Source: Flavipsychrobacter sp.
Lineage (GTDB): Bacteria > Bacteroidota > Bacteroidia > Chitinophagales > Chitinophagaceae
Assembly: GCA_016786565.1 (NCBI GenBank)
Contig: JAEUVY010000074.1
Location: forward strand, 1-43,208
Length of the DNA stretch: 43,208 nucleotides
Direction of reading: 5' to 3'
Position 1 is the stretch's first letter, and every line of letters starts with the position of its first letter. Made by a program: the position numbers and the translations under genes. Positions 23,101 to 30,846 of the stretch are shown piece after piece. The notes beneath the pieces are model-generated. The model made no database searches, was not told where the DNA came from, and saw nothing but the letters and a program-made list of their open reading frames with translations.

Positions 23101-24961
23101 CTGCAAGCAGATGCGCTGTCGCATTGATCTTCATGAGCTTATCGGCATAGTTGAGGCCTCCATCGAAGGTGAGGGCCAAATTAGGATCATCGACTATCAG
23201 CTTACCTTTAAACTCTTTTTTTGCCAATACACCATTAGTGTAAATGTTGTGATAGTTGTAGCCGTTGACGCCAAATTCGGTGAGCAGACCATCCATGCGA
23301 AGCTGCATCACTTCAGGATCGAAGGAAGTGCCGGATATCTTTTCGTTGGCCGAAATATTACCGAGGATCGGTTGTCTCAACAACCTGCCTAACTGAAGCT
23401 GTTCGGTGGTGACAACGCCGGAATAAGTAGCATCGGCAGGAGTGAAGCCCGGCATTTTCATTCGTACATCCGCGCCGACGGTACCCATATTGGTCTTGAG
23501 CACACCATTGACCTGAAAATCTTCGAGATAGCCTTTATAGTTGCCCGAGAAGAAAGCGAAGGTGATACTATCCGCGGCAATGTTGGGATTGTTGTGCAGC
23601 GCAGGCGCATAATGGATAATGCCTTTCCCGGTGGTGAGTATCTCACCTTCAGAAAAGGTGATGTAAGTGGAATAGATATCGGGCAGGCCGGTCATTGTGA
23701 GATCACCCTTCAACGCTACCCTACCATCAGAAACATTGAGGTTCTTCGCTGAAAGATTGGTGACGGTTCCCCTGCCGTCTCCGCTGATGGAGACCTTCAT
23801 GTCGGGGAAGTCTTTCATTTCTTTTGCAAAGAATTCAATATCTCTCTTGTCAACTTTCGCGTCGCGCAGGCGAGCCACCATTGTCACGCTATCGAGGTAG
23901 TGATTAAAATCGGGGAAGTGCCGATAGTGCATCGCGTAATAGTTGCGCAGCTCGCTGTGGTCGGTAGCCAGGTAGAGGTTCTCGCAAATGGAAGCGATGG
24001 GCGATACCGTGGCCTTGCACTTCATCTTGCGGATGGCAATACCGCAACGTTCCTCTGCAGTGACGTTATTGATATCGCCCCTGACGGTGTCGCCGATGAT
24101 GTGTACATCTGTAACGTCGATATTGATCTTCCGGATGTCCATGTGACTTTCGTCAAACTCATCGGGCGTAGGGGCATTATCGTCCGCCTTCAACATGAAG
24201 GAACAATCTTTGAGATCGACCTTTTTGACATTTACCGCCCACATGTCGGGGTTGAACGGAGTAACATCAAAGGTGTCGAGGTACTTGGGGCGAAGATGCG
24301 GTGGACGGCCGCCTTTGTATTCGTTAATAAAAATAGACGTATTGCTGACGGAGATAGTTTTGATATCAATAAGCTTCTTCGGGATATTCAAACCATCGGA
24401 ATTGACCAGCAATGAGCCGATGTTGTATTCCATGTCTTCACCTATCCACTCATCGTGCATATGGAAGCGGACGTTCTCCAACTCCACCTTCTTCAGGTCA
24501 ATTTCGAATGGTTGCGACTGCTTTTTATTGGTCTTGGGGGGAGACGCAAAAGCATCGGCAATAAAATCGTAGTTCCATACCTTTGAGTCACGGCCACGGT
24601 TCAGGTTGACATAAGTATTCTCTAAACCAACATATTGAATGACCGGCTTGTTTTTGAAGATGAACCAATCTGTGATGCGAACGGAAACCTCACCCGCATA
24701 GAGCAAAGTATCTTTTGACTGATCTTCGACATACACCCCCTGAATAAGGAGACTATTGAGGATACCAATTCGAACATTGGCCACTTTGACCTTTGTGTGC
24801 AATCGTTCGGAGAGGATGTCGGTTGCCCTTTGCGCTAAATAAGTCTGTATGGGCGAAAAGTTGATCAGAGCTACCACCATCAGCAGAAGCAGGAGGATAA
24901 CCAATACTACATAACCCGATATTTTCAGAAATCTTTTCAGGACCGGAGATAAATTACGCAA
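20153..24961 (-). CDS. tamB: TamB-like translocation and assembly module protein (DUF490)
   Basis: A 1602-residue AsmA/TamB-family protein. An N-terminal membrane helix at about residues 13-34 (GYVVLVILLLLLMVVALINF) is followed by PIQTYLAQRATDILSERLHTKVKVANVRI, a typical AsmA-like opening. A very long periplasmic stretch of repeated beta strands follows. The C-terminal TamB domain, about 1200-1530, includes LNLYNGYPAAKSVLYIPSSSG, GNVQMDIPPSNDMRMSGLYTINQGYYTLTF and VGAFIPPEGM. In proteobacteria TamB works with TamA in outer-membrane assembly and is implicated in phospholipid transport; Bacteroidota homologues are similar in layout. No TamA-like gene is adjacent. The start is TTG at 24961, supported by the helix position, the absence of an earlier ATG and a TATTTTTG 7 bp upstream. 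The tail is Lys/Gln-rich and charged. Confidence 0.9.
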   Translation of the reverse strand: MRNLSPVLKRFLKISGYVVLVILLLLLMVVALINFSPIQTYLAQRATDILSERLHTKVKVANVRIGILNSLLIQGVYVEDQSKDTLLYAGEVSVRITDWFIFKNKPVIQYVGLENTYVNLNRGRDSKVWNYDFIADAFASPPKTNKKQSQPFEIDLKKVELENVRFHMHDEWIGEDMEYNIGSLLVNSDGLNIPKKLIDIKTISVSNTSIFINEYKGGRPPHLRPKYLDTFDVTPFNPDMWAVNVKKVDLKDCSFMLKADDNAPTPDEFDESHMDIRKINIDVTDVHIIGDTVRGDINNVTAEERCGIAIRKMKCKATVSPIASICENLYLATDHSELRNYYAMHYRHFPDFNHYLDSVTMVARLRDAKVDKRDIEFFAKEMKDFPDMKVSISGDGRGTVTNLSAKNLNVSDGRVALKGDLTMTGLPDIYSTYITFSEGEILTTGKGIIHYAPALHNNPNIAADSITFAFFSGNYKGYLEDFQVNGVLKTNMGTVGADVRMKMPGFTPADATYSGVVTTEQLQLGRLLRQPILGNISANEKISGTSFDPEVMQLRMDGLLTEFGVNGYNYHNIYTNGVLAKKEFKGKLIVDDPNLALTFDGGLNYADKLMKINATAHLLAANFREIKLTPDNFTAAADFDLNCTGSTIDDFYGNAKLFNIDLKRNGRKLAVDSLFMLSSGNDRNRHISLTSDAFTAEINGNYRLSALPASVQYYLSRYIPNYIKAPEKYAPDQDISFRVTTAKVDSIFAITFPILRGFDNSVVSGSLNTNAKKLLLNATIPYGRVGNVHLRNVSILGEGDFNILGVNTTVGNIALGDSILHGGLSLTATVGSDSVLFNLATMSPDRASSFALNGRIFAHSDTLTLNVFPSQFYLNRVKWHIAGGSSVVYSDKYLSVSGVNLSSGIQRVSLSSTPGPGSGLVVNTTNLDMAQLGDLFGLSSLQADGRVNGNIVVANTFANTEISTNIRASGVKLGADTVGAINAVGRWDVMKKMLYIDPQTGIYRDHASVSASGQVALDSAAAEKINGAITFNNARVAWAAPFLTGLFSNIRGAVNGTVSVTGSNDKPVMEGKLTVSDVGFRLDYLGCYYTIPKATIGVTNQRISLGQIQVFDSYKNVALLSGYFSHELFNKMRMRLKVTTPKMELMNLARNENDIFYGKMIAGMDSFTIRGPFNNIRLNLYNGYPAAKSVLYIPSSSGGYVGAYSYVSFKTYGAEPEKTDRHTKDKISINLDANLNDLAEIHIVMDAATGDEIVATGKGNVQMDIPPSNDMRMSGLYTINQGYYTLTFQQVGIHRMFRLNQGSTIAFNGPFESTQIAVDAIYSVKARLYDLLSSGERMMIRDNEARDAQAPQVVNVMLHMKGPIYTPQLTFDLDLESKHTKGSLAYSKLLLINNDDRQKFDQVASLLLVGAFIPPEGMGQGALSGAINNVSQIISSTASSGLTNIVNRLIGDRNLNVAVKYTNYNYSDQSQQISGINRSQLKLGVTKNYLNDRLLISVGSTSDWGRPATANNAANSFNFAGDFRLQYLLAPASGLRLNAFHTSDYDLTRDRNIQRSGVGISWRRSFDNLDELFHAGRYARQQKEKQMKVIQAALDSASKHEE

Positions 24962-24968
24962 ATAGTTG

Positions 24969-24976
24969 CAAAAATA
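24969..24976 (-). promoter_or_regulatory. -7 element of tamB
   Basis: TATTTTTG on the minus strand, 7 bp from the TTG start codon at 24961. Transcription should begin at about the start codon. Confidence 0.5.
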
Positions 24977-25062
24977 ACGCCAAACGACCTAAAAGGGAGG
25001 AAAAGTGCTGTTAAAGATGGAATTAGTGTCCAATATCTGTGTCCTGCAGGTTATCTATCAAC

Positions 25063-25092
25063 AAAAAGTCCCCGCCGTGATGAGGCGGGGAC
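25063..25092 (-). terminator. Intrinsic terminator after the 437-residue T9SS cargo gene
   Basis: GTCCCCGCC and GGCGGGGAC (25068-25076, 25084-25092) form a perfect 9-bp GC-rich stem with a 7-nt loop, followed on the minus strand by five T. It starts 23 bp past the stop at 25115 and separates this gene from tamB. Confidence 0.88.
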
Positions 25093-25114
25093 GGAAATAA
25101 ATGAAAGTATGCCG

Positions 25115-26428
25115 TCAGAGTTTACGCAGGGGTACATGAGCACGGGGGCGCCCTGTCTGGTCGCGCACGACTACCACATAGTTGCCCGGAGCCACATCGG
25201 AAACCGAAAACCGGTCGACCGCGGTGCCAGATGCGTGGAAACGGGCCACCTCTTTTCCCATAAGATCTATCAGGTACAGCTTATCTCCTTCTGAAAGTCC
25301 GGCGACCTGCAACAGGTCTCCTGCAGGATTGGGGAATACCCGCACATCGGCACCGGTTTTCAAATCGCTGACACCTGTGGGCGGCGGCGGAACAATAACG
25401 GTTGCGGTATCAATCAGATTCGCGATCGCCGAGTCGGCACCGGCCTGACTGAAAGCATAGAAGTAGGTGAAGGTCTTTTCGTTTGCAGGGTGCAAATGTG
25501 TTGTGGCAGAAGACCTATATCCTACACTATCAGACGCGCTATCTACCGGAGCAAGGTGAGGGATGCGGAATACGAGACCTATGGCGACATCGGCATAATT
25601 AGTAGCACCGGCCGCATATAGTGACGTACCGGTAGCATAGGTCATGCCATAAATGGTTGAAAGGTCAATACCTGAACTGATGGGCCAGGAGGTATAAACA
25701 AGACAGCGGGCATTGGTATCGAGCGTACCCAGCGACATTTTAGTAATAGCACCGGTAATGCCGGTTGCAGAGACCATAGTGGCACCGAGGGCATTGGGCT
25801 GCTGAAACTCAATTTTGTTGGTTGTGGGGAAGCCACCACCGGGCCAGGTCTGATCGTTATCGGGATCGAGACTACGCAGGTAGTAGATATCGTTCTTGGG
25901 CACCGACGCATTATTTATGAGCGTCACTTTCATGGAGAAGTAAAGCGCGTTGGTATCGAGCGTTGTAACCTGCCTGACGGTCATACTGTCGAATGTACCC
26001 TCCCAAGTGCCGATGACCTTACTGCCGCTTACGGCATAGGCAATATTTGATCCCGTGAGGCCTGTACCGGTGAAACCCATACAACTGTGTGCCTGAGCGC
26101 GAATACTCCCTATCTGAAGGTTCCAACCTTCGAAAGGACTACCGGGCACAAAATAATCGCCAACGTAGGCCGGCGTGCCCGTTGCCCAGCCATCCATTGC
26201 GGGATCGGCGACAAAACCGAGACTGGCTCCACCACCTGCAGATGAAGTGTGCGGGTGATAGCCGGCGGGTGGCGATGCGGCACCAAAATCGCCGTTACCA
26301 CAGATACCGGCTTCTACATAGCGACCTTTGAGAAATACGTTTCCTCCTGTCATTTGTGCCCGCGAGTTCACCGTCGCGATGCTGCATACTGCAGCGAGGG
26401 CGGCCGCAATTAACCTTATACTTTTCAT
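25115..26428 (-). CDS. Secreted protein with T9SS type A sorting domain, function unknown
   Basis: A 437-residue protein with a signal peptide ending about residue 24 (VNSRAQ). The mature region starts with VFLKGRYVEAGICGNGDFGAASPPAGYHP and is Gly/Ala/Thr-rich with a beta character; YYLRSLDPDNDQTWPGGGFPTTNKIEFQQPN near residue 190 is notable. I recognise no enzyme family. A Pro-rich hinge (VIVPPPPTGVSDL, near 350) leads to a T9SS type A domain from about 360: VRVFPNPAGDLLQV, LYLIDLMGKEVARF, APGNYVVVV. It ends in a basic tail. It is monocistronic, with a TATCTTTA element upstream and a strong terminator downstream. Like the two other cargo proteins here it would depend on the SprA-containing T9SS translocon. 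Confidence 0.84.
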   Translation of the reverse strand: MKSIRLIAAALAAVCSIATVNSRAQMTGGNVFLKGRYVEAGICGNGDFGAASPPAGYHPHTSSAGGGASLGFVADPAMDGWATGTPAYVGDYFVPGSPFEGWNLQIGSIRAQAHSCMGFTGTGLTGSNIAYAVSGSKVIGTWEGTFDSMTVRQVTTLDTNALYFSMKVTLINNASVPKNDIYYLRSLDPDNDQTWPGGGFPTTNKIEFQQPNALGATMVSATGITGAITKMSLGTLDTNARCLVYTSWPISSGIDLSTIYGMTYATGTSLYAAGATNYADVAIGLVFRIPHLAPVDSASDSVGYRSSATTHLHPANEKTFTYFYAFSQAGADSAIANLIDTATVIVPPPPTGVSDLKTGADVRVFPNPAGDLLQVAGLSEGDKLYLIDLMGKEVARFHASGTAVDRFSVSDVAPGNYVVVVRDQTGRPRAHVPLRKL

Positions 26429-26449
26429 AAAATGTGATTTGTGTACCCT

Positions 26450-26457
26450 TAAAGATA
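26450..26457 (-). promoter_or_regulatory. -7 element of the 437-residue T9SS cargo gene
   Basis: TATCTTTA on the minus strand, 21 bp before the ATG at 26428. Confidence 0.5.
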
Positions 26458-26618
26458 GCGCACATTATACTGAAAGCAACGTCTGAAAACGCACTATTTT
26501 CTGTGTTCGGCGAAAATATATCAGAAATATAAATCAAGGGTTAATAACCACAAATAAAATGTCGCACATCAGGAACCGGAAGCGGCCCTATGCGCAACAA
26601 GATCAATGAGTAAGTGTC

Positions 26619-28385
26619 TTATTTGCGCTCGCCGATCTGCTGACGCCACATGGCATAATACAGACCGCGTTCGGCCAACAAAGCCTCGTGAGAACCTGTC
26701 TCCACAATGTTGCCTTTTTCGAGGACGTATATGCGGTCGGCATGCATGATGGTAGAAAGCCTGTGCGCGATCATGATAGTGATATGCTCGCGACGGGCCG
26801 TGACGCTGCGGATGGTTTGCGATATTTCCTCCTCGGTCAGTGAGTCGAGCGCAGAGGTAGCCTCATCAAATATCATCAGGCGTGGATGACGCAGCAGTGC
26901 GCGCGCGATAGAGATCCTCTGGCGTTCTCCGCCCGAGAGCTTCAAACCTCCCTCCCCTATCACGGTGTCAAGACCGTTCTCGGCGCGAGACAAAAGGTTC
27001 TGGCAGGAAGCCTGCTGTAACACCAGATTGATGTCTTCTTCGGTGGCTGTTGGGTTCACAAACAAAAGATTCTCGCGAATGGTGCCGGAGAACAACTGCG
27101 GATCCTGAGTGACCAACCCCATTTGGTGACGGAGCTCTTCGTAATCTATGCGCGAAAAACTATGTCCGTTGTAGGATATGTCGCCACGGCCCGGCTGATA
27201 CAGCCCCACCAACAGCTTTACCAATGTGGTTTTTCCGCTACCCGATGGTCCCACAAAGGCGATCGTCTCTCCCAGTTTCACTTTGAACGAAATACCATCA
27301 AGCGCAGGACGATTGGAGCTATTGTGTTTGAAGAGCACATCTGAAAAAACCACCTCTTCTATATCATTGATCCTTTCAGGCGATTCGGGGATGAATTCTA
27401 CTGGTTTCTTCAGCAACTCCTGCATGTTGTTCAAAGACGCTTCAGCCTCCCTGTAGGATAGTATAACGTTTCCTATTTCCTGCATGGGGCCGAAGATGAA
27501 AAACGAGTAGAACATGAGTGTGAGGTACTGCCCCGGAGAAATGGCGCCACGGTAAATAAAATAGAGCAGACACATGACTATGAGCTGCCTGAGCAGGTTT
27601 ACGAACGTACCCTGAATAAAGGAAATAGTGCGGATGCTGCGTACCTTCTTGAGTTCCAGTGTCAGTATCTTGATGGTAGTGGCATTCAGCCTTCTGATCT
27701 CCTGATGAGTGAGTCCGAGACTCTTCACCAATTCTATATTCCGAAGCGATTCGGTAGTGGAGCCTGCAAGCGCGTTTGTTTCTGTTACAATTTTCTTTTG
27801 TACCGTTTTGATGCGCTTGGAAAGAGAGTTGGTGAGCAAGGCCAGCAAGCCGGCACCACCCAGATAAATGACCGGCAAAAGGGGGCTGAGCGAAATGGCG
27901 TAAATGATAACGAAAACGATACCGATGAGGGTGGGCAGAAGGACATTGAAGAAAGACTGGATGAATTTTTCGCAGTCTACCCGCACCTTCTGCAGCACAG
28001 ATAGTGTGCGACCACTGCTTTGGTCTTCAAACTCCTGATACGGCAACCGCAGCGCATGCCGCAAGCCATCGGTGTAGAGCCGGGCACCATATTTTTGTAT
28101 CACTACATTGACAACGTAATCCTGAAAATTCTTGGCGATACGCGACACCATGGCAACACCAATGAGCGCGCCAATGAGCCCGAGTGCGCCGGTGAGAAAA
28201 GTATGGAGATCGCGGTGATAGTGGCCCTCTTTATCAACTGTGAGCGGATGGCTTACGTATCCATCCATGAGTTTACCGGCGATGAGGGGATCGAGCAGGG
28301 AAAAGGTCTGGTTTATAGCCGCCAGCACTATCGCCAGGACGATCATCCCTTTGTAGCGCGAGAGGTACTGCATCAATAATTTCAT
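26619..28385 (-). CDS. ABC exporter, fused membrane and ATPase domains (MsbA-like)
   Basis: A 588-residue half-transporter from MKLLMQYLSRYKGM; it would act as a homodimer in the inner membrane. About six membrane helices cover residues 12-310. The nucleotide-binding domain follows: VVFSDVLFKHNSSNRPALDGISFKV, Walker A GPSGSGKTTL (near 380), Q-loop LVTQDPQLFSG, signature LSGGERQRISIARALL (near 480), Walker B RLMIFDEATSALD and the H-loop IMIAHRLST. All catalytic elements are intact. The order resembles lipid or drug exporters, but the substrate cannot be read. A more upstream ATG (28394) lies inside the TACCTTTG promoter element, so the start 6 bp after that element is preferred. A NUDIX gene lies 58 bp upstream on the same strand. 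Confidence 0.9.
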   Translation of the reverse strand: MKLLMQYLSRYKGMIVLAIVLAAINQTFSLLDPLIAGKLMDGYVSHPLTVDKEGHYHRDLHTFLTGALGLIGALIGVAMVSRIAKNFQDYVVNVVIQKYGARLYTDGLRHALRLPYQEFEDQSSGRTLSVLQKVRVDCEKFIQSFFNVLLPTLIGIVFVIIYAISLSPLLPVIYLGGAGLLALLTNSLSKRIKTVQKKIVTETNALAGSTTESLRNIELVKSLGLTHQEIRRLNATTIKILTLELKKVRSIRTISFIQGTFVNLLRQLIVMCLLYFIYRGAISPGQYLTLMFYSFFIFGPMQEIGNVILSYREAEASLNNMQELLKKPVEFIPESPERINDIEEVVFSDVLFKHNSSNRPALDGISFKVKLGETIAFVGPSGSGKTTLVKLLVGLYQPGRGDISYNGHSFSRIDYEELRHQMGLVTQDPQLFSGTIRENLLFVNPTATEEDINLVLQQASCQNLLSRAENGLDTVIGEGGLKLSGGERQRISIARALLRHPRLMIFDEATSALDSLTEEEISQTIRSVTARREHITIMIAHRLSTIMHADRIYVLEKGNIVETGSHEALLAERGLYYAMWRQQIGERK

Positions 28386-28391
28386 AGTGTG

Positions 28392-28399
28392 CAAAGGTA
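28392..28399 (-). promoter_or_regulatory. -7 element of the ABC exporter gene
   Basis: TACCTTTG on the minus strand, exact consensus, 6 bp before the ATG at 28385. It overlaps an upstream in-frame ATG, so it decides the start. Predicts a leaderless mRNA. Confidence 0.55.
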
Positions 28400-28443
28400 T
28401 GGTCTGACCAATTACGATTGACAGAATATAATATCTGCATTAT

Positions 28444-28878
28444 TTATTCGTCTATATCGCCCCTGCAATATCGCTGCAAAAGGCCGCCTACCACCTTGTC
28501 AATGGGCAGTGTAAACGTATCGGCAGACACTTCTGAAAGCGGGAGCCAGAAAGTGCGTTCGCCGGGCACAAGGTTGTTTATGACCGCCGGCAACTGCCCT
28601 TCCACCAGATAATAGATGCTGATAACCTGAGAATTATCGAATGCGGAGGCCTGAAAGAAGTCGGTTGTATAGAAATGCCTGACAATATTTATGTCAAGGT
28701 CCAGCTCTTCTTTCCATTCGCGCTTCAGGCAGTCAGCAATACCCTCGCCCCAGTACAGGCCACCACCGGGAAACTTGATCACCATTCGGCCGGCAATGAG
28801 TTCCTCGTTGACGAGGACATGGGTTTCTGTAAGCCAGATACCATAAACACGAATATTGAATCTTTTGTTTTCGGCCAT
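28444..28878 (-). CDS. NUDIX hydrolase
   Basis: From MAENKRFNIRVYG the protein has 144 residues, standard NUDIX length. The NUDIX box begins at Gly39 and includes Glu45, Arg53-Glu54 and Glu57-Glu58, which coordinate metal and cleave a nucleoside-diphosphate-linked substrate. The conserved Gly near the end of the box is Asp60 here (EELDLD rather than EExGx). The longer upstream frame to 28944 has no support, because a TATTTTTG promoter element at 28913-28920 lies inside it. RFNIRVYGIWL at the N-terminus resembles the ADP-ribose/NDP-sugar subgroups, but the substrate is not determined. It is divergent from the sugar aminotransferase gene, which makes a nucleotide-sugar substrate conceivable. 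Confidence 0.86.
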   Translation of the reverse strand: MAENKRFNIRVYGIWLTETHVLVNEELIAGRMVIKFPGGGLYWGEGIADCLKREWKEELDLDINIVRHFYTTDFFQASAFDNSQVISIYYLVEGQLPAVINNLVPGERTFWLPLSEVSADTFTLPIDKVVGGLLQRYCRGDIDE

Positions 28879-28912
28879 AAATACGCATCCATCATTTACT
28901 GACAGGCAATGG

Positions 28913-28920
28913 CAAAAATA
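28913..28920 (-). promoter_or_regulatory. -7 element of the NUDIX gene
   Basis: TATTTTTG on the minus strand, 34 bp before the chosen ATG at 28878; lies inside the longer reading frame and so argues for the shorter protein. Confidence 0.45.
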
Positions 28921-29027
28921 GCACCCTGACACCTTATACCGCAATAAGAGGCAAAAACGACCGTTATGACATTACAAAAATATTACTCATTGCCCCTTAT
29001 TCAAGGGTCAAATGCAGTAACTTCGCA

Positions 29028-29035
29028 CCCTCAAA
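29028..29035 (+). promoter_or_regulatory. Candidate -7 element of the aminotransferase-rfbC operon
   Basis: TAACTTCG, 14 bp before the ATG at 29050; one mismatch to TAnnTTTG. It lies inside the longer reading frame that begins at 28966, supporting the inner start. Confidence 0.4.
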
Positions 29036-29049
29036 ATCAGACAAACAGC

Positions 29050-30177
29050 ATGCAGAAACTACAAATGGTGGATCTGAAACGCCAGTACGAGAAGATAAAA
29101 CCCGAAGTTGACAAGGCTATTCAGAGCGTTATTGACAGTACTGCCTTTATAGGTGGTCCGCAGGTGAACCAGTTGGCTGCTGAACTGGCCACTTATGTTG
29201 GGGTGAAGCATGTGATACCATGTGCCAACGGTACCGACGCGCTGCAAATAGCACTGATGGCATTGGGACTGGAACCGGGCGATGAAGTGATCACACCTTC
29301 CTTCACCTACATGGCAACTGTAGAAGTGGTGGCCCTGCTGAAACTAACACCAGTGTTTGTGGACGTGTATCCGGATTCATTCACCATGGATATCGATCAC
29401 CTGAAAAAAGCGATCACTCCCCGTACCAAGGCTATCATACCGGTTCACCTATACGGCCAATCGGCAGATATGGAACCACTGCTGGCAATAGCCGCGCAAC
29501 ATGGCATACCGGTAATAGAAGATAACGCACAGGCAATAGGCGGCACCTACACCTTCAGCGATGGCCGCACCGTGAGAACGGGGTCAATGGGACAAATAAG
29601 CTGTACTTCTTTCTTCCCGTCTAAGAACCTGGGATGTTATGGCGATGGCGGCGCAATGTTCACCAACGATGATGCACTGGCCGAGCGCCTGCGTATGATA
29701 GCCAACCACGGTCAGAAGACCCGCTACTACCACGAGATGGTGGGCTGCAACAGCAGGCTGGACGCCATGCAGGCTGCAATACTGCGTGTGAAACTGCCTC
29801 ACCTGGACAGTTACTGTGACGCGCGCCGTGCTGCCGCGGACTTTTATGACAAAGCATTTGCCAACAACCCAAAGATCACAACTCCGTTCAGGGCGGCCAA
29901 TGCGCGCCACGTGTTCCATCAGTACACGTTGAAACTCAATGGTGTGAACAGGGATGAGGTGAACCAAAAACTGGCCGACCGCGACGTTCCATCAATGATC
30001 TACTACCCGGTGCCTTGCCACAAACAGGAAATGCTGAAAGCTTATAACACAGCCAATGCAGACCTGCCCGTAACCAATATGCTGCAGGATTGTGTGATAT
30101 CGCTGCCAATGCACACGGAGCTGACCAACGAAGAATTGACTTATATTGCAAACAATCTGCTGGAAATAGTAGGATAA
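29050..30177 (+). CDS. DegT/DnrJ/EryC1/StrS family sugar aminotransferase
   Basis: PLP enzyme that aminates keto sugars of nucleotide-linked deoxysugars, in the cytoplasm. From MQKLQMVDLKRQYEKIKPE it has 375 residues, the family norm. Family motifs in order: STAFIGGPQVNQLAAELA, CANGTDALQIALMALGL, PGDEVITPSFTYMAT, IIPVHLYGQSADM, VIEDNAQAIGG (Asp that contacts the PLP ring nitrogen), CTSFFPSKNLGCYGDGG with Lys192 as the Schiff-base residue, and GCNSRLDAMQAAILRVKL. The rfbC gene follows after 10 bp, so the two share an operon and likely serve a dTDP-amino-sugar route for surface polysaccharide. The exact sugar is unknown, since the earlier pathway enzymes (rmlA, rmlB) are not in the window. Confidence 0.92.
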   Translation: MQKLQMVDLKRQYEKIKPEVDKAIQSVIDSTAFIGGPQVNQLAAELATYVGVKHVIPCANGTDALQIALMALGLEPGDEVITPSFTYMATVEVVALLKLTPVFVDVYPDSFTMDIDHLKKAITPRTKAIIPVHLYGQSADMEPLLAIAAQHGIPVIEDNAQAIGGTYTFSDGRTVRTGSMGQISCTSFFPSKNLGCYGDGGAMFTNDDALAERLRMIANHGQKTRYYHEMVGCNSRLDAMQAAILRVKLPHLDSYCDARRAAADFYDKAFANNPKITTPFRAANARHVFHQYTLKLNGVNRDEVNQKLADRDVPSMIYYPVPCHKQEMLKAYNTANADLPVTNMLQDCVISLPMHTELTNEELTYIANNLLEIVG

Positions 30178-30187
30178 AGGATTCATT

Positions 30188-30739
30188 ATGATCATAACAA
30201 AGACACCCCTTGAAGGACTGCTCATCATAGAGCCGAAAGTACATGGAGACGACCGCGGCTACTTCTTTGAGAGCTATAATATGAAAGAACTGGAAGCACA
30301 AACAGGGTACAATACTCCGTTTGTACAGGACAACCAGGCGCGTTCGGTAAAAAATGTGCTGCGCGGACTTCACTATCAGAACTACCCGGTGCCACAGGCA
30401 AAGCTGATACGCGTGCTGGAAGGTGTGATATGGGACGTAGTGGTGGACGTGCGCAAGAAAAGCCCTACCTACGGACAGTGGTTCGGGGTGGAGTTGTCTG
30501 CCGAGAACAAAAAACAATTCCTTATTCCTCACGGCTTTGCTCATGGATATGCTGTACTGAGCGATAGGGCTGAAGTATTCTACAAATGCGACAACTTCTA
30601 CAACAAGCCAACTGAGGGCGGTGTATTTTATAACGACCCCGCACTCAACATAGACTGGCGCATAGACCTGTCAAAGGCAATTGTGTCGGAGAAAGATATG
30701 AAACAACCTTTGTTGAAAGACGCCAACAACGGCTATTAA
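30188..30739 (+). CDS. rfbC: dTDP-4-dehydrorhamnose 3,5-epimerase
   Basis: Epimerises C3 and C5 of dTDP-4-dehydro-6-deoxyglucose on the way to dTDP-rhamnose or related sugars. The 183-residue cupin has the family motifs DDRGYFFESYN, FVQDNQARSVKNVLRGLHYQ with the catalytic base at His62, QAKLIRVLEGVIWDVVVDVRKKSPTYG and FLIPHGFAHGYAVLSDRAEVFYKCDNFY, including the Tyr region near 130-140 that acts as the acid. Near the end, DPALNIDW matches the typical C-terminus. It lies 10 bp after the aminotransferase and ends in a strong terminator. A related 3-epimerase of another dTDP-sugar cannot be excluded, given the aminotransferase partner. Confidence 0.93.
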   Translation: MIITKTPLEGLLIIEPKVHGDDRGYFFESYNMKELEAQTGYNTPFVQDNQARSVKNVLRGLHYQNYPVPQAKLIRVLEGVIWDVVVDVRKKSPTYGQWFGVELSAENKKQFLIPHGFAHGYAVLSDRAEVFYKCDNFYNKPTEGGVFYNDPALNIDWRIDLSKAIVSEKDMKQPLLKDANNGY

Positions 30740-30761
30740 TAAGGTCCGGCAAAATCTTGTC

Positions 30762-30798
30762 AAAACCGCCCGTCACAATTTGTCGGGCGGTTTTGTTT
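30762..30798 (+). terminator. Intrinsic terminator after rfbC
   Basis: AAAACCGCCCG (30762-30772) pairs with CGGGCGGTTTT (30784-30794), 11 perfect base pairs, followed by GTTTT. It starts 23 bp after the stop codon. Because the arms carry both A and T runs, it could work in both directions. Confidence 0.88.
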
Positions 30799-30833
30799 TA
30801 AACCGCATCAACCGGCAAAATCTAAAATTCCCC

Positions 30834-30841
30834 TATCTTTG
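30834..30841 (+). promoter_or_regulatory. -7 element of the CNNM/CBS gene
   Basis: TATCTTTG, exact consensus, only 5 bp before the ATG at 30847, the shortest spacing in the window. Confidence 0.55.
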
Positions 30842-30846
30842 ACCAT

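Noticed and set aside
28386..28394. An earlier ATG for the ABC exporter.
   Set aside because: It lies within the TACCTTTG promoter element, so a transcript from that promoter would not contain it.
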